64,000 bases of DNA from JBDWFY01 sp965275915 (GTDB lineage: Bacteria > Pseudomonadota > Alphaproteobacteria > Rhizobiales > Stappiaceae). Made by a program: the position numbers and the translations under genes. A model generated the notes under the pieces. That model was not told where the DNA came from, did no database searches, and saw nothing but the letters and a program-made list of their open reading frames with translations. Positions within the stretch are counted from its first letter, which is position 1. Each line of letters begins with the position of its first letter. Location: positions 1-64,000 of the forward strand of contig CBDHYI010000005.1 of assembly GCA_965275915.1 (NCBI GenBank). The letters are read 5' to 3'. Of the stretch, positions 46,915 through 55,627 are shown one piece after another.

Positions 46915-47847
46915 TTATCGTCGAATAGTCGAATTCGCACGCAACATGGCCGCTATCAAGTCATCTCGTGTCTTCGAGAGATCGGCCACCGACCGACCGG
47001 CGGCTTCGTCGTCAATGCCTGCGGCAAGATCGGCTGCCAATTGCTCGCTCAATCGCGTGTCGCTGAGATCGTCCCACCAGCGATGAAAGCTTGCCCTGTA
47101 GCGATTGCAGAATTCCTCAAGGCCTCCCGGACCGGCGCCAAGGTGGAACAGCATATGCGGCCCCATGGCAGCCCAGCGCAGGCCGGGGCCGGCCCACACC
47201 GCCCGGTCGACATCCGCCACCGACGCCACACCGCTTTCGACAAGATGGATGGCCTCACGCCAAAGAGCGGCTTGCAGGCGGTTAGCGACATGACCAGGCA
47301 CTTCCCTCTGAACCCGGATCGTCACCTTGCCGACGGCTGCATAGAACTCCTCGGCAATCCTCAGCACATCCTCATCGGTCTTGTCATTCGCAAGAAGTTC
47401 CACCAGAGGAATAAGATGCGGTGGATTGAAAGGATGACCGAGAATGAAGCGCGAAGGGTCGTTCCAACCTTGCTGCATTTCGCTGACCATGAGACCGGAC
47501 GCCGATGAGCAGACAATGGCACCGGGAATAATATGAGGTTCGATCTCGCTATAAAGCGCGTGTTTGACCTCTATACGTTCGGGCACATTCTCCTGCACAA
47601 ATTGCGCCTCGGCAACAGCCTCTGCCGCACTCTCGTGGAACGTGATGGCTCCTTTTCGTCCCTCAACCGCAAGAGCAAGCTCTACAAGTGTCGGCCAGAC
47701 GCGATTCACATATTCGTTCACGTCCTGCCTGACCGTCGGCGAAACATCGTAGATCCGCACGTCCATACCGGCAGCTGCGAAAAGAGCCGCCCAGCTTGAT
47801 CCGATGACGCCCGCACCCAGCACCGCTGTCGTTGTGACCCCAGTCAT
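46915..47847 (-). CDS. 3-hydroxyacyl-CoA dehydrogenase-family NAD-dependent dehydrogenase, carnitine-dehydrogenase-like
   Basis: 310 aa from ATG 47847, which overlaps the SDR stop (TGATG). NAD-binding VLGAGVIGSSWAALFAAAGM, SSASGLMVSEMQQGW, HPFNPPHLIPLVELLAND (catalytic His with FNPP), REVPGHVANRLQAALWREAI. The RAVWAGPGLRWAAMGP stretch is typical of the L-carnitine dehydrogenase/lambda-crystallin branch. It would oxidise a 3-hydroxy acid, such as carnitine to 3-dehydrocarnitine, the substrate type of the BKACE enzyme encoded in the same operon. It lacks the thioesterase domain that some carnitine dehydrogenases carry. Confidence 0.75.
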   Translation of the reverse strand: MTGVTTTAVLGAGVIGSSWAALFAAAGMDVRIYDVSPTVRQDVNEYVNRVWPTLVELALAVEGRKGAITFHESAAEAVAEAQFVQENVPERIEVKHALYSEIEPHIIPGAIVCSSASGLMVSEMQQGWNDPSRFILGHPFNPPHLIPLVELLANDKTDEDVLRIAEEFYAAVGKVTIRVQREVPGHVANRLQAALWREAIHLVESGVASVADVDRAVWAGPGLRWAAMGPHMLFHLGAGPGGLEEFCNRYRASFHRWWDDLSDTRLSEQLAADLAAGIDDEAAGRSVADLSKTRDDLIAAMLRANSTIRR

Positions 47848-48587
47848 CAAAAAAGTCCCGGATGGAGGGGGGATGCTGCGGTCAGACCGCCGTCAAGCGT
47901 GTAGCACTGGCCGGTCGCAAAGGCGGATGCATCGGAGGCCAGCCAGACAGCCAGGCCGGCAACGTCTTGGGGTGTTCCAAAGCGACGTGCCGCATGCCGT
48001 GAAAGGGCATCGGACTTTGCCTTTGCCGGATCGGCCGCCAGCTCAAACCCGGCCTCCAGCATACCCGTTTCGATCCAACCCGGGCAGATGGCATTGCAGC
48101 GGATGTTCGGCCCGTGATCGACCGCGATCGACCGGGTCAGCCCATGAACGAATGATTTTGAGGCACTATAGAGCGCCATCGACGGGTCCGCGACATTGCC
48201 GGAAATCGATCCGATATTGATGATCGACCCACCGGCTTTCATTTTCGGAATGAAAGCACGGCACATATTGAACACTCCGCGTGCATTGACCCCCATGACC
48301 AGATCCCAATCGGCGTCGGTACTGTCCACCACCGTCTTTTCGATCTGAACCCCCGCATTGTTGACGATAATATCAAGAGCACCAACGGTCTCCGCCAACC
48401 GGATCACCTGCGCCGCGTCGGCGACATCACACCGATGCCAGTCAAGGACTTCAGGAAACGCAGCCGGACGGTCGCCGCGGCCAGTCACCGTGACCGTCGC
48501 ACCTTCGACGGCAAACGCCTCTGAAACAGCGCGCCCAATTCCCTGTTGCCCCCCTGTAACCAGCGCCTTTTTGCCACTCAAGCGCAT
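47847..48587 (-). CDS. Short-chain dehydrogenase/reductase
   Basis: 246 aa: KALVTGGQQGIGRAVSEAFA, LDIIVNNAGVQIEKTVVDST, GSIINIGSISGNVADPSMAL with YSASKSFVHGLTRSIAVDHG (YxxxK) and RCNAICPGWIETGMLEAGF. Full SDR tetrad. Sixth gene of the sulfatase-Rieske operon, starting next to the ALDH stop. Probably oxidises an alcohol intermediate. Related in pattern to the SDR at 50975. Confidence 0.82.
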   Translation of the reverse strand: MRLSGKKALVTGGQQGIGRAVSEAFAVEGATVTVTGRGDRPAAFPEVLDWHRCDVADAAQVIRLAETVGALDIIVNNAGVQIEKTVVDSTDADWDLVMGVNARGVFNMCRAFIPKMKAGGSIINIGSISGNVADPSMALYSASKSFVHGLTRSIAVDHGPNIRCNAICPGWIETGMLEAGFELAADPAKAKSDALSRHAARRFGTPQDVAGLAVWLASDASAFATGQCYTLDGGLTAASPLHPGLF

Positions 48588-48588
48588 G

Positions 48589-50007
48589 TCAGTGCGCGAT
48601 CATTACATGACGAATGGAGGTGTAAGCGTCGAGCGCATAGACTGACATGTCGCAGCCGGTGCCGGACCCCTTCATCGCCGCCCACGGCATTTCGGGCGTG
48701 CCAACCCCGTGCGTGTTGACCCAGGTAAAACCATAACGCAGCCGCGAGGAGACACGCATTGCACGGCCGACATCAGCCGTGAAGACTGAGGATGCCAGTC
48801 CGTAGCGCCCGGCATTTGCAATCCTGACCGCCTGATCCTCGTCCGTAAACCGCGACAGGGTGACGACGGGACCGAAGACTTCCGAGCAGGCAATCTCAGC
48901 GTCATTGTCGACATTGGCGATCACGGTCGGCTGAAAGAAAAATCCATCACCCTCGCCTCGTCTACCGCCACACACGATTTCAGCACCTTCGCGTGCGCGC
49001 TCGACAAATCCTTCGACCCGTTCACGCTGACTGTCAGAGACAACCGGGCCCATGTCCGTGCCCTCGGCTTTCGGTGCGCCGGTCCTGATCTGGTCGACCT
49101 GCTCTTTAGTCGCGGCCACCAGTTTGTCGTAGACACGATCATGCACCATGACGCGGCAGGGCTGTGCACAGTCCTGCCCCGCATTGAAGAACGATCCGTA
49201 GCGAATGGTTTCGGCCACCCCTTCAAGATCGGCATCATCAAACACAATAACCGGCGCCTTGCCGCCAAGCTCCAGATGGACATGCCGTATCCGGTTTGAG
49301 GCGGCACGCATTGCGGCCATGCCGGTTGTCGGCGATCCGGTGACCGTGATGGCCTCTGCCTGCGGCGAGTTGATCAGTCGCTCGCCGATGGACGGACCCC
49401 GACCGTGGATGACATTGACGACGCCTTTGGGCACCACATCGCTCAACAGTTCTGCCGCGCGGAGCGTCGACAACGGCGTGATTTCCGAGGGCTTCAATAC
49501 CACAGTACAACCGGCGGCAAGCGGCGCCGCCAGTTTCCAGGCGGCCATCATCAGAGGGTAGTTCCACGGCGCAATCGCTGCGACCGGGCCGACCGGGTCG
49601 CGCCGGATCATGGACGTATGGCCGGCGACATACTCCCCTGCTGCGGAGCCGCTCATCGTACGCGCCGCACCTGCGAAGAACCGGAACGTGTCGATTGTGA
49701 GCGGCATTTCGTCATCATGAGCGGAAGGCCAGGGTTTTCCGACATCCTGACTTTCCAGTTCGGCCAGTTCCTGCGAATTTTCTTCAAATATATCTGCAAT
49801 TTCAAGCAACAGTGCGGACCGGTCCACAGGGGTTGTCCGCGCGTAGGTCTCAAAGGCATTCTCGGCAGCAGCAACGGCGGCGTAGACCTGCTCCTCGCTT
49901 GCTTCATTGACCCTGACGATTTCTCCCCCGGTAGATGGGTTAACCACGCTGATTGCGTCGCCCGCGCCGACCACAAGCTCCCCGTTGATCAATTGCCTGG
50001 TCTGCAT
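48589..50007 (-). CDS. NAD(P)-dependent aldehyde dehydrogenase, betaine/aminobutyraldehyde-type
   Basis: 472 aa. PVGPVAAIAPWNYPLMMAAW, VVLKPSEITPLSTLRAAELL, TVTGSPTTGMAAMRAASN, HLELGGKAPVIVFDDADLEG (general base Glu), FFNAGQDCAQPCRVMVHDRV (catalytic Cys), EVFGPVVTLSRFTDEDQAV, and GFTWVNTHGVGTPEMPWAAM. This is the gamma-aminobutyraldehyde/trimethylaminobutyraldehyde/betaine aldehyde group of ALDHs, enzymes that oxidise aldehydes carrying an amino or trimethylamino head. Fits a quaternary ammonium pathway. Start lies 26 bp after the BKACE stop. Confidence 0.82.
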   Translation of the reverse strand: MQTRQLINGELVVGAGDAISVVNPSTGGEIVRVNEASEEQVYAAVAAAENAFETYARTTPVDRSALLLEIADIFEENSQELAELESQDVGKPWPSAHDDEMPLTIDTFRFFAGAARTMSGSAAGEYVAGHTSMIRRDPVGPVAAIAPWNYPLMMAAWKLAAPLAAGCTVVLKPSEITPLSTLRAAELLSDVVPKGVVNVIHGRGPSIGERLINSPQAEAITVTGSPTTGMAAMRAASNRIRHVHLELGGKAPVIVFDDADLEGVAETIRYGSFFNAGQDCAQPCRVMVHDRVYDKLVAATKEQVDQIRTGAPKAEGTDMGPVVSDSQRERVEGFVERAREGAEIVCGGRRGEGDGFFFQPTVIANVDNDAEIACSEVFGPVVTLSRFTDEDQAVRIANAGRYGLASSVFTADVGRAMRVSSRLRYGFTWVNTHGVGTPEMPWAAMKGSGTGCDMSVYALDAYTSIRHVMIAH

Positions 50008-50032
50008 GCGATGTCTCCCTGGGGCCAGGACT

Positions 50033-50965
50033 CTAAAACTTCACCCGATCGCCGCCTTTCAGGGCAAGGCGTTCGCGCGCTTCGGCCGGTGTTGCCACAG
50101 TAAGTCCGAGGTTTTCGACGATGGATCGGATCTTGTGCACCTGATCGGCGTTTGACTTGGCAAGTTCGCCCTTGCCGATATAGAGGCTGTCCTCCAGCCC
50201 CACCCGCAGATTGCCGCCGAGCATGGCGGACTGCGTTGCGAAGGGCATCTGGTGCCGTCCCGCCGCAAGCACCGACCATTCGTAACTGTCCTTACCGAAC
50301 AGTTTGTCGGCAATCGTGTGCATATGCATCAGATTGTCGAGATCGGCGCCGACACCACCCAGAATGCCGAACACCATCTGAATGAAAAACGGCGGCTTGA
50401 TCATGCCCCTATCGACGAACCAGGCCAGGTTATAGAGATGTCCCAAGTCGTAGCATTCGAACTCAAAACGGGTGCCGTGCCCCTCCCCCAATTGCTTCAG
50501 CGCGTATTCTATGGTCGCGAATGTGTTGGGAAAGATGAAATCCCGTGTCATATCCAGAAACGGCTCTTCCCAATCGAATTTCCAGGTCTCGTATTTGTCT
50601 TTCATCGGAAAGATGCCGAAATTCATCGACCCCATATTGAGCGAAGCCATTTCGGGGCTGGTTGTTGTTGCCGCGCGCAGGCGCTCATCCATCGTCATGC
50701 CCAGCCCGGCACCGGTGGATACATTCACAACAGCATCGGTCGCCTGCTTGATGACCGGCAGAAACTGCATGAATGTTTCAGGACGCGGATCGGGTTTTCC
50801 TGTTTCGGGGTCGCGGGCATGAAGGTGAATAATCGAAGCGCCCGCTTCGGCTGCTTCGATCGAAGCCCGTGCAATTTCCGCCGGTGTGATCGGCAGATGC
50901 GGTGACATTGTCGGCGTATGAATACCGCCGGTCGGTGCGCATGTGATGATGACGGACTTGGGCAC
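50033..50965 (-). CDS. BKACE family beta-keto acid cleavage enzyme
   Basis: 310 aa: ITCAPTGGIHTPTMSPHLPI, AGASIIHLHARDPETGKPDP (Zn-ligand His pair HLH), TGAGLGMTMDERLRAATTTS, ASLNMGSMNFGIFP, RFEFECYDLGHLYNLAWF (Glu zinc ligand), VFGILGGVGADLDNLMHM. BKACE (formerly DUF849) enzymes transfer the acyl part of a beta-keto acid to acetyl-CoA; known substrates include 3-keto-5-aminohexanoate and 3-dehydrocarnitine. With the carnitine-dehydrogenase-like gene in the same operon, dehydrocarnitine cleavage to betaine and acetoacetyl-CoA is the leading guess. Confidence 0.82.
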   Translation of the reverse strand: MPKSVIITCAPTGGIHTPTMSPHLPITPAEIARASIEAAEAGASIIHLHARDPETGKPDPRPETFMQFLPVIKQATDAVVNVSTGAGLGMTMDERLRAATTTSPEMASLNMGSMNFGIFPMKDKYETWKFDWEEPFLDMTRDFIFPNTFATIEYALKQLGEGHGTRFEFECYDLGHLYNLAWFVDRGMIKPPFFIQMVFGILGGVGADLDNLMHMHTIADKLFGKDSYEWSVLAAGRHQMPFATQSAMLGGNLRVGLEDSLYIGKGELAKSNADQVHKIRSIVENLGLTVATPAEARERLALKGGDRVKF

Positions 50966-50974
50966 GGTCTGCTC

Positions 50975-51736
50975 CTAAACTCTCATCTGTTGCACCTGCG
51001 CGGAAAGCCCTCCGTCGATCACCCAAAGCTGACCGCTGGCATAGCGCGCCTCGTCACTGGCCAGCCAGTTGACGAGATTGGCGATATCCTCCGGAGTACC
51101 ATAGGTTCGCATCGGGTGAACATCGCGCACCGCCTGTTGCAGCGTCTCGATTGTCCCGCCGACGCTTCCGGACGCCCCGCCTTCAAAGAAGCTTTGAAGC
51201 ATCGGTGTATCGACATAACCGGGGCAGACGGCGTTAACCCGAATACCCTCCGGCCCGTGATCGCAGGCCATCGCCCGTGTCAGCGCATGAACGGCACCTT
51301 TCGTGGCGCAATAGGCTGCCAGCCCCGGATCGGCAATAAAGCCGTCATAGGAGCCGAAATTGATAACGCTCGACCCACCGGATTTGCGCAACAGCGGCAG
51401 CGCATATTTCGAAGTCAGGAATATCCCTGTCACATTGATGGCAAAGATCCGGTTCCATTGCTCCAGCGTCGTATTCTCTATCGTTTCCTCGATCTCAATG
51501 CCCGCCGCATTGACCAGAATATCGAGTTGGTCCCAGTCCTTCGCGAGGCTTTTAAAGGTTGCAATGATTCCTGCTTCGTCCGTCACGTCGAAAGGGCGAA
51601 ACATACCGGCACCGCCATTATCGGACAGATCGGCAGCGATGACCGTTGCGCCCTCTTTCTCAAAGCGCGCGCAGATGGCGGAGCCAATGCCGCCGCTGCC
51701 ACCGGTCACGAACGCTGTTTTTCCCTCCAGCATCAT
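50975..51736 (-). CDS. Short-chain dehydrogenase/reductase
   Basis: 253 aa: KTAFVTGGSGGIGSAICARF, LDILVNAAGIEIEETIENTT (NAAG variant), SGGSSVINFGSYDGFIADPG, AAYCATKGAVHALTRAMACD (YxxxK) and RVNAVCPGYVDTPMLQSFF. Start ATG at 51736 (or 51733) overlaps the Rieske stop. Third gene of the operon. The SDR glycine motif GGSGGIG and the cofactor region DLSD suggest NAD. Confidence 0.82.
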   Translation of the reverse strand: MMLEGKTAFVTGGSGGIGSAICARFEKEGATVIAADLSDNGGAGMFRPFDVTDEAGIIATFKSLAKDWDQLDILVNAAGIEIEETIENTTLEQWNRIFAINVTGIFLTSKYALPLLRKSGGSSVINFGSYDGFIADPGLAAYCATKGAVHALTRAMACDHGPEGIRVNAVCPGYVDTPMLQSFFEGGASGSVGGTIETLQQAVRDVHPMRTYGTPEDIANLVNWLASDEARYASGQLWVIDGGLSAQVQQMRV

Positions 51737-52875
51737 GCGCTTGTGTTCTTTTGATAGGCATCAAGCAGAAGGCCGTGAAAATGATGCACCGCGTGTTCCG
51801 ATTTGCCAGACCCATCGGGATCGTGAACGATGCGGCCCTGTTGAAAGGCCGGCGTGTTCATACCGCGCTGGACGCTTTCAACCAGTGCGATGTCCTCCAC
51901 CTGCAGGACCTCGTCCAGATAACGTATGGCATCCCGTTCCATAGGGTCCGGTTCCGGTGTTTCCAGAAAGAAGTCGTAGGTTTCAAGCGTCTTGTCAGGG
52001 CCTGCCGGAATGACGTTCAGAACGATCATCGATGACCGCCCCGGATACCGCATCAGGCAGGTTGTCGGCCACAGCCACCAGACGGCATGGGTCCGAACCG
52101 TCGCGTTGGACACATCATATGCACTGTTGGGACTGTTCCCCGCCTCCGCCATGTGGCTGGAATAGATGCCGTGGGTGGTCACCTTATAGGTGTCCATATC
52201 CACCAGATTGCAAAAGTCCTTGTGCGCGGTCGGACAGTGATAGCATTCCAGAAAATTGTCGACGACATTCTTCCAGTTCGAGTTGATCTCGTAGGCCAGA
52301 CGGTGGCCGAATGTCAGTTGTTCGATGTCTGGTGCCCAATATCTGATTTCCGTTTCAAGATCACCCGACTGCGTCCTCAACGAGTGTGCATTGGGATCGA
52401 GATTGACAAAGACAAAACCACAGAATTCCTCCACCCTGACCCGGTCAAGACAAATGTCCGCTGTCTTGAAGTCATCGAGATTTTCGGTATGCGGCGCCCG
52501 AACCAGTTGCCCGTCGAGCCGGTACACCCATGCATGATAGGGACACATAATGCGCGTTGTCCGGCCCTCTCCGGAAAGAAGCGTGTGGGCCCGGTGTTTG
52601 CAGACATTATAAAAGGCGCGTAACACCCGTTCATTGTCACGCGTAATGACAATCGGACATCCGGCAATTTCCGCCGTGACATAAGATCCCGGTTCTCTCA
52701 GTTTCTCGACATGGCAGACCCATTGCCAGGATCGGGTGATAACCGCCTGCCGATCGATCCGATACCATTTCGGTTCGACATATGCCGCCGCATTCAAGGA
52801 CAGCGATCGCGTCGGATCATCATCATATCCAGCAGAAACGTGCCTGAAGTCGTCCGTTGTGATTGCCTGGCTCAC
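51733..52875 (-). CDS. Rieske non-heme iron oxygenase, quaternary-ammonium type (CntA/GbcA-like)
   Basis: 380 aa. Rieske cluster CKHRAHTLLSGEG and CPYHAWVYRLDGQ. The mononuclear iron site is NVVDNFLECYHCPTAHKDFC (two His plus a later Asp). The Asp/Glu-rich bridge DNFLEC with Glu three residues after Asp is the pattern I recall for CntA and betaine/stachydrine demethylases. It would oxidise an N-methyl or C-N position on a quaternary amine using O2. No reductase gene is in the operon, so a partner must be elsewhere. It overlaps the sulfatase stop (ATGA). Confidence 0.82.
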   Translation of the reverse strand: MSQAITTDDFRHVSAGYDDDPTRSLSLNAAAYVEPKWYRIDRQAVITRSWQWVCHVEKLREPGSYVTAEIAGCPIVITRDNERVLRAFYNVCKHRAHTLLSGEGRTTRIMCPYHAWVYRLDGQLVRAPHTENLDDFKTADICLDRVRVEEFCGFVFVNLDPNAHSLRTQSGDLETEIRYWAPDIEQLTFGHRLAYEINSNWKNVVDNFLECYHCPTAHKDFCNLVDMDTYKVTTHGIYSSHMAEAGNSPNSAYDVSNATVRTHAVWWLWPTTCLMRYPGRSSMIVLNVIPAGPDKTLETYDFFLETPEPDPMERDAIRYLDEVLQVEDIALVESVQRGMNTPAFQQGRIVHDPDGSGKSEHAVHHFHGLLLDAYQKNTSA

Positions 52876-54419
52876 GATGAACCATCCTCTGTGCTGACGG
52901 GCGGAAAGCGGTAACGGCCCGCCGCAACCGTCCAGTCCATGCGATTGCGAACATATTGTTTGCTTGCATCGGACGGAGGATTGTAATCCCAGCTCTCGCC
53001 GGCACCGTTCTCCATCGCCGCATGCAGGGCACGACGTGACTTCTGGGTTGCAATGATGTCCGCGCGCAGTTTTTCACTGTCCCAACGCTCCAAGACTTCC
53101 TCCGCAAACGCCGTCGCCACATTGTGGTATGCCGGGTGAGCCGCAACATTGTTCTTTTCCAAAGGATCGTTCGCCAGGTCGTAGAGCTGGGGCGGATCGA
53201 TGTCACAGTGGATATACTTCAGGTGCCCCCGCCGTATCATGAAGACCGGATACGGGGTCATCTCCGCGCAATATTCGCCGATCGCCTCATCGACCGGATC
53301 ATCCTCGCCCCGTACCAGCGGCATGAGGCTGCGGCCGTCCACCGGTTCTCCGAACAGAGTCGCATCGCCGCCTGCGATCTCGATGAAAGTCGGCGTGAGA
53401 TCGATCAGCGAACAGGCATTTTCGGCAGTCCCTTGAGCGATTCCCGGTCCTGCCAGCACAAGCGGTACGCGGGCGGAATGTTCAAAGAAATTCATCTTAT
53501 ACCAGAGGCCGCGCTCACCGAGCATGTCGCCGTGATCGGCAGTAACGACAACAATTGTGTTGTCTAATTCACCGGTCTCTTCAAGCACCTGGACCAGTTC
53601 GCCAATCTTGCTGTCGAAATAGCTGACATTGGCCAGATAGGCCCGCCTTGCGCGCCGCACTTCTTCGTCGGTCAGGGGCACATAGCTCGCCTCGATTCCG
53701 TCCATCAGGCGGCGCGAGAACGGATCCTGATCCTCAAGAGACGGAACATGGTCCGGCATGTCGATCTCGGCGTCGCTGTAAAGATTCCACCATTCCGGAC
53801 GGGCGACATAGGGATCGTGCGGATGGATGAAGCTCGCAACCATTGCAAAAGGGTCAGAGCGCCCGATCGCTTTGTCGCGGGCATAATCAAACAGCCAGCG
53901 TTTTGCCGCAAAAGCGACTTCATCATCGTAGTCGGTCTGGTACGTCGCATACGCGAGACCGCTTTCCTTTACGGTCTGCATGTTGTGGTACCACTTGTCG
54001 ATGCGTTCGTCGTGCGCTTCCCAATCGGGCGTCCAGGCAAAGTCGGCCGGATAAATATCCGTGGTGATGCGATCTTCGAACCCATGCTTCTGGTCCGGTC
54101 CGACAAAATGCATCTTGCCCGACAGGCAGGTTCGATATCCAAGCGCCTTCAGATAATGGGCAAAGGTCGGAATAGCGGCACGGAACTCCGATGCATTGTC
54201 ATAGGCCGCGATCCGGCTGATGAGTTGCCCGGACATGAAGGCAAAACGAGAGGGGGCGCAAAGCGGCGAGTTGCAATAGGCCGCATCAAAGCGCATTCCA
54301 CGCGCGGCCAATGCATCAAGATGCGGTGTCCTCGCCACGGCATGCCCGTAAGCGCCGGTAAAATGTGGCGCCAGTTGATCCGCCATAATAACAAGAATGT
54401 TGGGATGCTCAGTAGACAC
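52872..54419 (-). CDS. Sulfatase, choline-sulfatase-like
   Basis: 515 aa from a GTG after GGAGGTG, close to the 500-aa size of BetC. Type I sulfatase: ILVIMADQLAPHFTGAYGH (metal Asp), CAPSRFAFMSGQ (C-x-P-S-R, cysteine converted to formylglycine), LSGKMHFVGPDQKHGFEDRI, IVVVTADHGDMLGERGLWYK, and HSARVPLVLAGPG. The HFVGPDQKHGFE segment is what I recall from choline sulfatases. No signal peptide, so cytoplasmic, as for BetC. It would release sulfate from choline-O-sulfate or a similar ester, giving the alcohol used by the rest of the operon. First gene of seven. Confidence 0.8.
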   Translation of the reverse strand: MSTEHPNILVIMADQLAPHFTGAYGHAVARTPHLDALAARGMRFDAAYCNSPLCAPSRFAFMSGQLISRIAAYDNASEFRAAIPTFAHYLKALGYRTCLSGKMHFVGPDQKHGFEDRITTDIYPADFAWTPDWEAHDERIDKWYHNMQTVKESGLAYATYQTDYDDEVAFAAKRWLFDYARDKAIGRSDPFAMVASFIHPHDPYVARPEWWNLYSDAEIDMPDHVPSLEDQDPFSRRLMDGIEASYVPLTDEEVRRARRAYLANVSYFDSKIGELVQVLEETGELDNTIVVVTADHGDMLGERGLWYKMNFFEHSARVPLVLAGPGIAQGTAENACSLIDLTPTFIEIAGGDATLFGEPVDGRSLMPLVRGEDDPVDEAIGEYCAEMTPYPVFMIRRGHLKYIHCDIDPPQLYDLANDPLEKNNVAAHPAYHNVATAFAEEVLERWDSEKLRADIIATQKSRRALHAAMENGAGESWDYNPPSDASKQYVRNRMDWTVAAGRYRFPPVSTEDGSS

Positions 54420-54473
54420 GATTTCACCTCCGCCTGCAGATTACGGTGAAATTCGCGGCCGGAATTGACTTTA

Positions 54474-54501
54474 TTCGTCAGAAGTTTTGTATTTTTCGTC
54501 A
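54474..54501. promoter_or_regulatory. Direct repeat TTCGTCA, 21 bp apart, candidate AraC-type operator
   Basis: TTCGTCA occurs at 54474-54480 and again at 54495-54501, exactly two helical turns apart, in the 83-bp gap between the divergent sulfatase operon and the AraC-family regulator. Such tandem half-sites are typical for AraC-family activators. Confidence 0.5.
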
Positions 54502-54502
54502 C

Positions 54503-55522
54503 ATGGACCATTCGACGAATAGAAACAAACCAGCCTTTTCAATCGGGATGCTGCTGCTGGACGGCTTCAACGCTCTGGCGATGCATGCCTTTGTCGACCC
54601 GTTTCGCTGCTGCAATTACCTGCGCAGTTCAAAACTCTATGAGTGGACGTTTCTGGGTCTGGAGTCGGAGACCGTTGTTGCGAGCAACGGCCTCACCATA
54701 TCGCAGCTGACACCGATCCGGGCCCTACAGACAAATCTCGATTTTCTGGTTGTGAATGCCAGCTGGAATGTCGAACATTTCAGACAACCCGCGCTGCTCA
54801 ACTGGTTGCGCAGCCAGACGAACAAAGGGGTCACTGTTTGCGGGCTCGACACAGGCGCGTTCATTCTCGGATTTGCCGGTCTTTTGAGAAACAGGAAGGC
54901 CGCCGTCCACTACGAGCATATTGCGGCGTTTCGCGAACTCTTCCCGGACACTGAAATGGGTGAGGATTTGTTTGTTATTGACGGTGATCGGCTGACCTGC
55001 TGCGGCGGCAATGCCGCAAGCGATCTGGCACTGGAAATCCTGAGGCTTCAGCACGGTATTGACGTGGCCAACGCCGCCGGACGGTATATCTTTCACGAAC
55101 GGCTGCGATCCGGCCATGAAGGGCAGCTTCCAGACGGGCGTGAGCCCACGGGCTATGTCGCGCCCAAAAAGCTGCGTGATGCCATTGTCCTGATGGAACG
55201 GAACCTTGAACATCTCTTGAGCATCGGCGAAATCGCAAAGAACTCTGATCTGTCTCAGCGTCAGTTGGAACGCTTGTTCAAAACGCATACTGGGATCTCT
55301 CCCGTCCGATATTATCTGGATGTCCGTCTTGACCGTGCCCGGGGGCTGGTCACTCAAACCGCACTTCCCATCGGCGAAATCGCCGTTGCCTGCGGCTTCA
55401 CGAGCAGTGCCCAATTCAGCCGCGCCTACAAAAACCGTTTCGGACTGTCCGCAAGCCGCGACCGGATCGAAGGGAAGATTCCCTTCCAGTTCAGATCGTT
55501 TCCAAGCCATGCGGGGCAATGA
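54503..55522 (+). CDS. GATase1-like AraC-family regulator (GbdR/CdhR-like)
   Basis: 339 aa from ATG 54503; a longer frame from GTG 54446 overlaps the operator region. N-terminal DJ-1/PfpI-like domain (FSIGMLLLDGFNALAMHAFV, LDFLVVNASWNVEHFRQPAL, GVTVCGLDTGAFILGFAGLL) and C-terminal AraC HTH pair (LEHLLSIGEIAKNSDLSQRQ, LERLFKTHTGISPVRYYLDV, PIGEIAVACGFTSSAQFSRA). This layout is that of GbdR (betaine) and CdhR (carnitine) activators. Divergent from the seven-gene operon, which it most likely switches on. Confidence 0.88.
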   Translation: MDHSTNRNKPAFSIGMLLLDGFNALAMHAFVDPFRCCNYLRSSKLYEWTFLGLESETVVASNGLTISQLTPIRALQTNLDFLVVNASWNVEHFRQPALLNWLRSQTNKGVTVCGLDTGAFILGFAGLLRNRKAAVHYEHIAAFRELFPDTEMGEDLFVIDGDRLTCCGGNAASDLALEILRLQHGIDVANAAGRYIFHERLRSGHEGQLPDGREPTGYVAPKKLRDAIVLMERNLEHLLSIGEIAKNSDLSQRQLERLFKTHTGISPVRYYLDVRLDRARGLVTQTALPIGEIAVACGFTSSAQFSRAYKNRFGLSASRDRIEGKIPFQFRSFPSHAGQ

Positions 55523-55561
55523 CCGTGTCGCCGCAAGGGAAATTCATACGGCACGACGATA

Positions 55562-55603
55562 CCCGCGCACAGGAAATCATCTTTCATGCGCGCGGGCCGT
55601 TTT
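55562..55603 (+). terminator. Terminator-like hairpin after the AraC gene
   Basis: CCCGCGCA (55562-55569) pairs with TGCGCGCGGG (55587-55596, small bulge), followed by CCGTTTT. It lies between two convergent genes. Confidence 0.5.
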
Positions 55604-55627
55604 GATCCGTGTTCACCTGCCCCCGAC

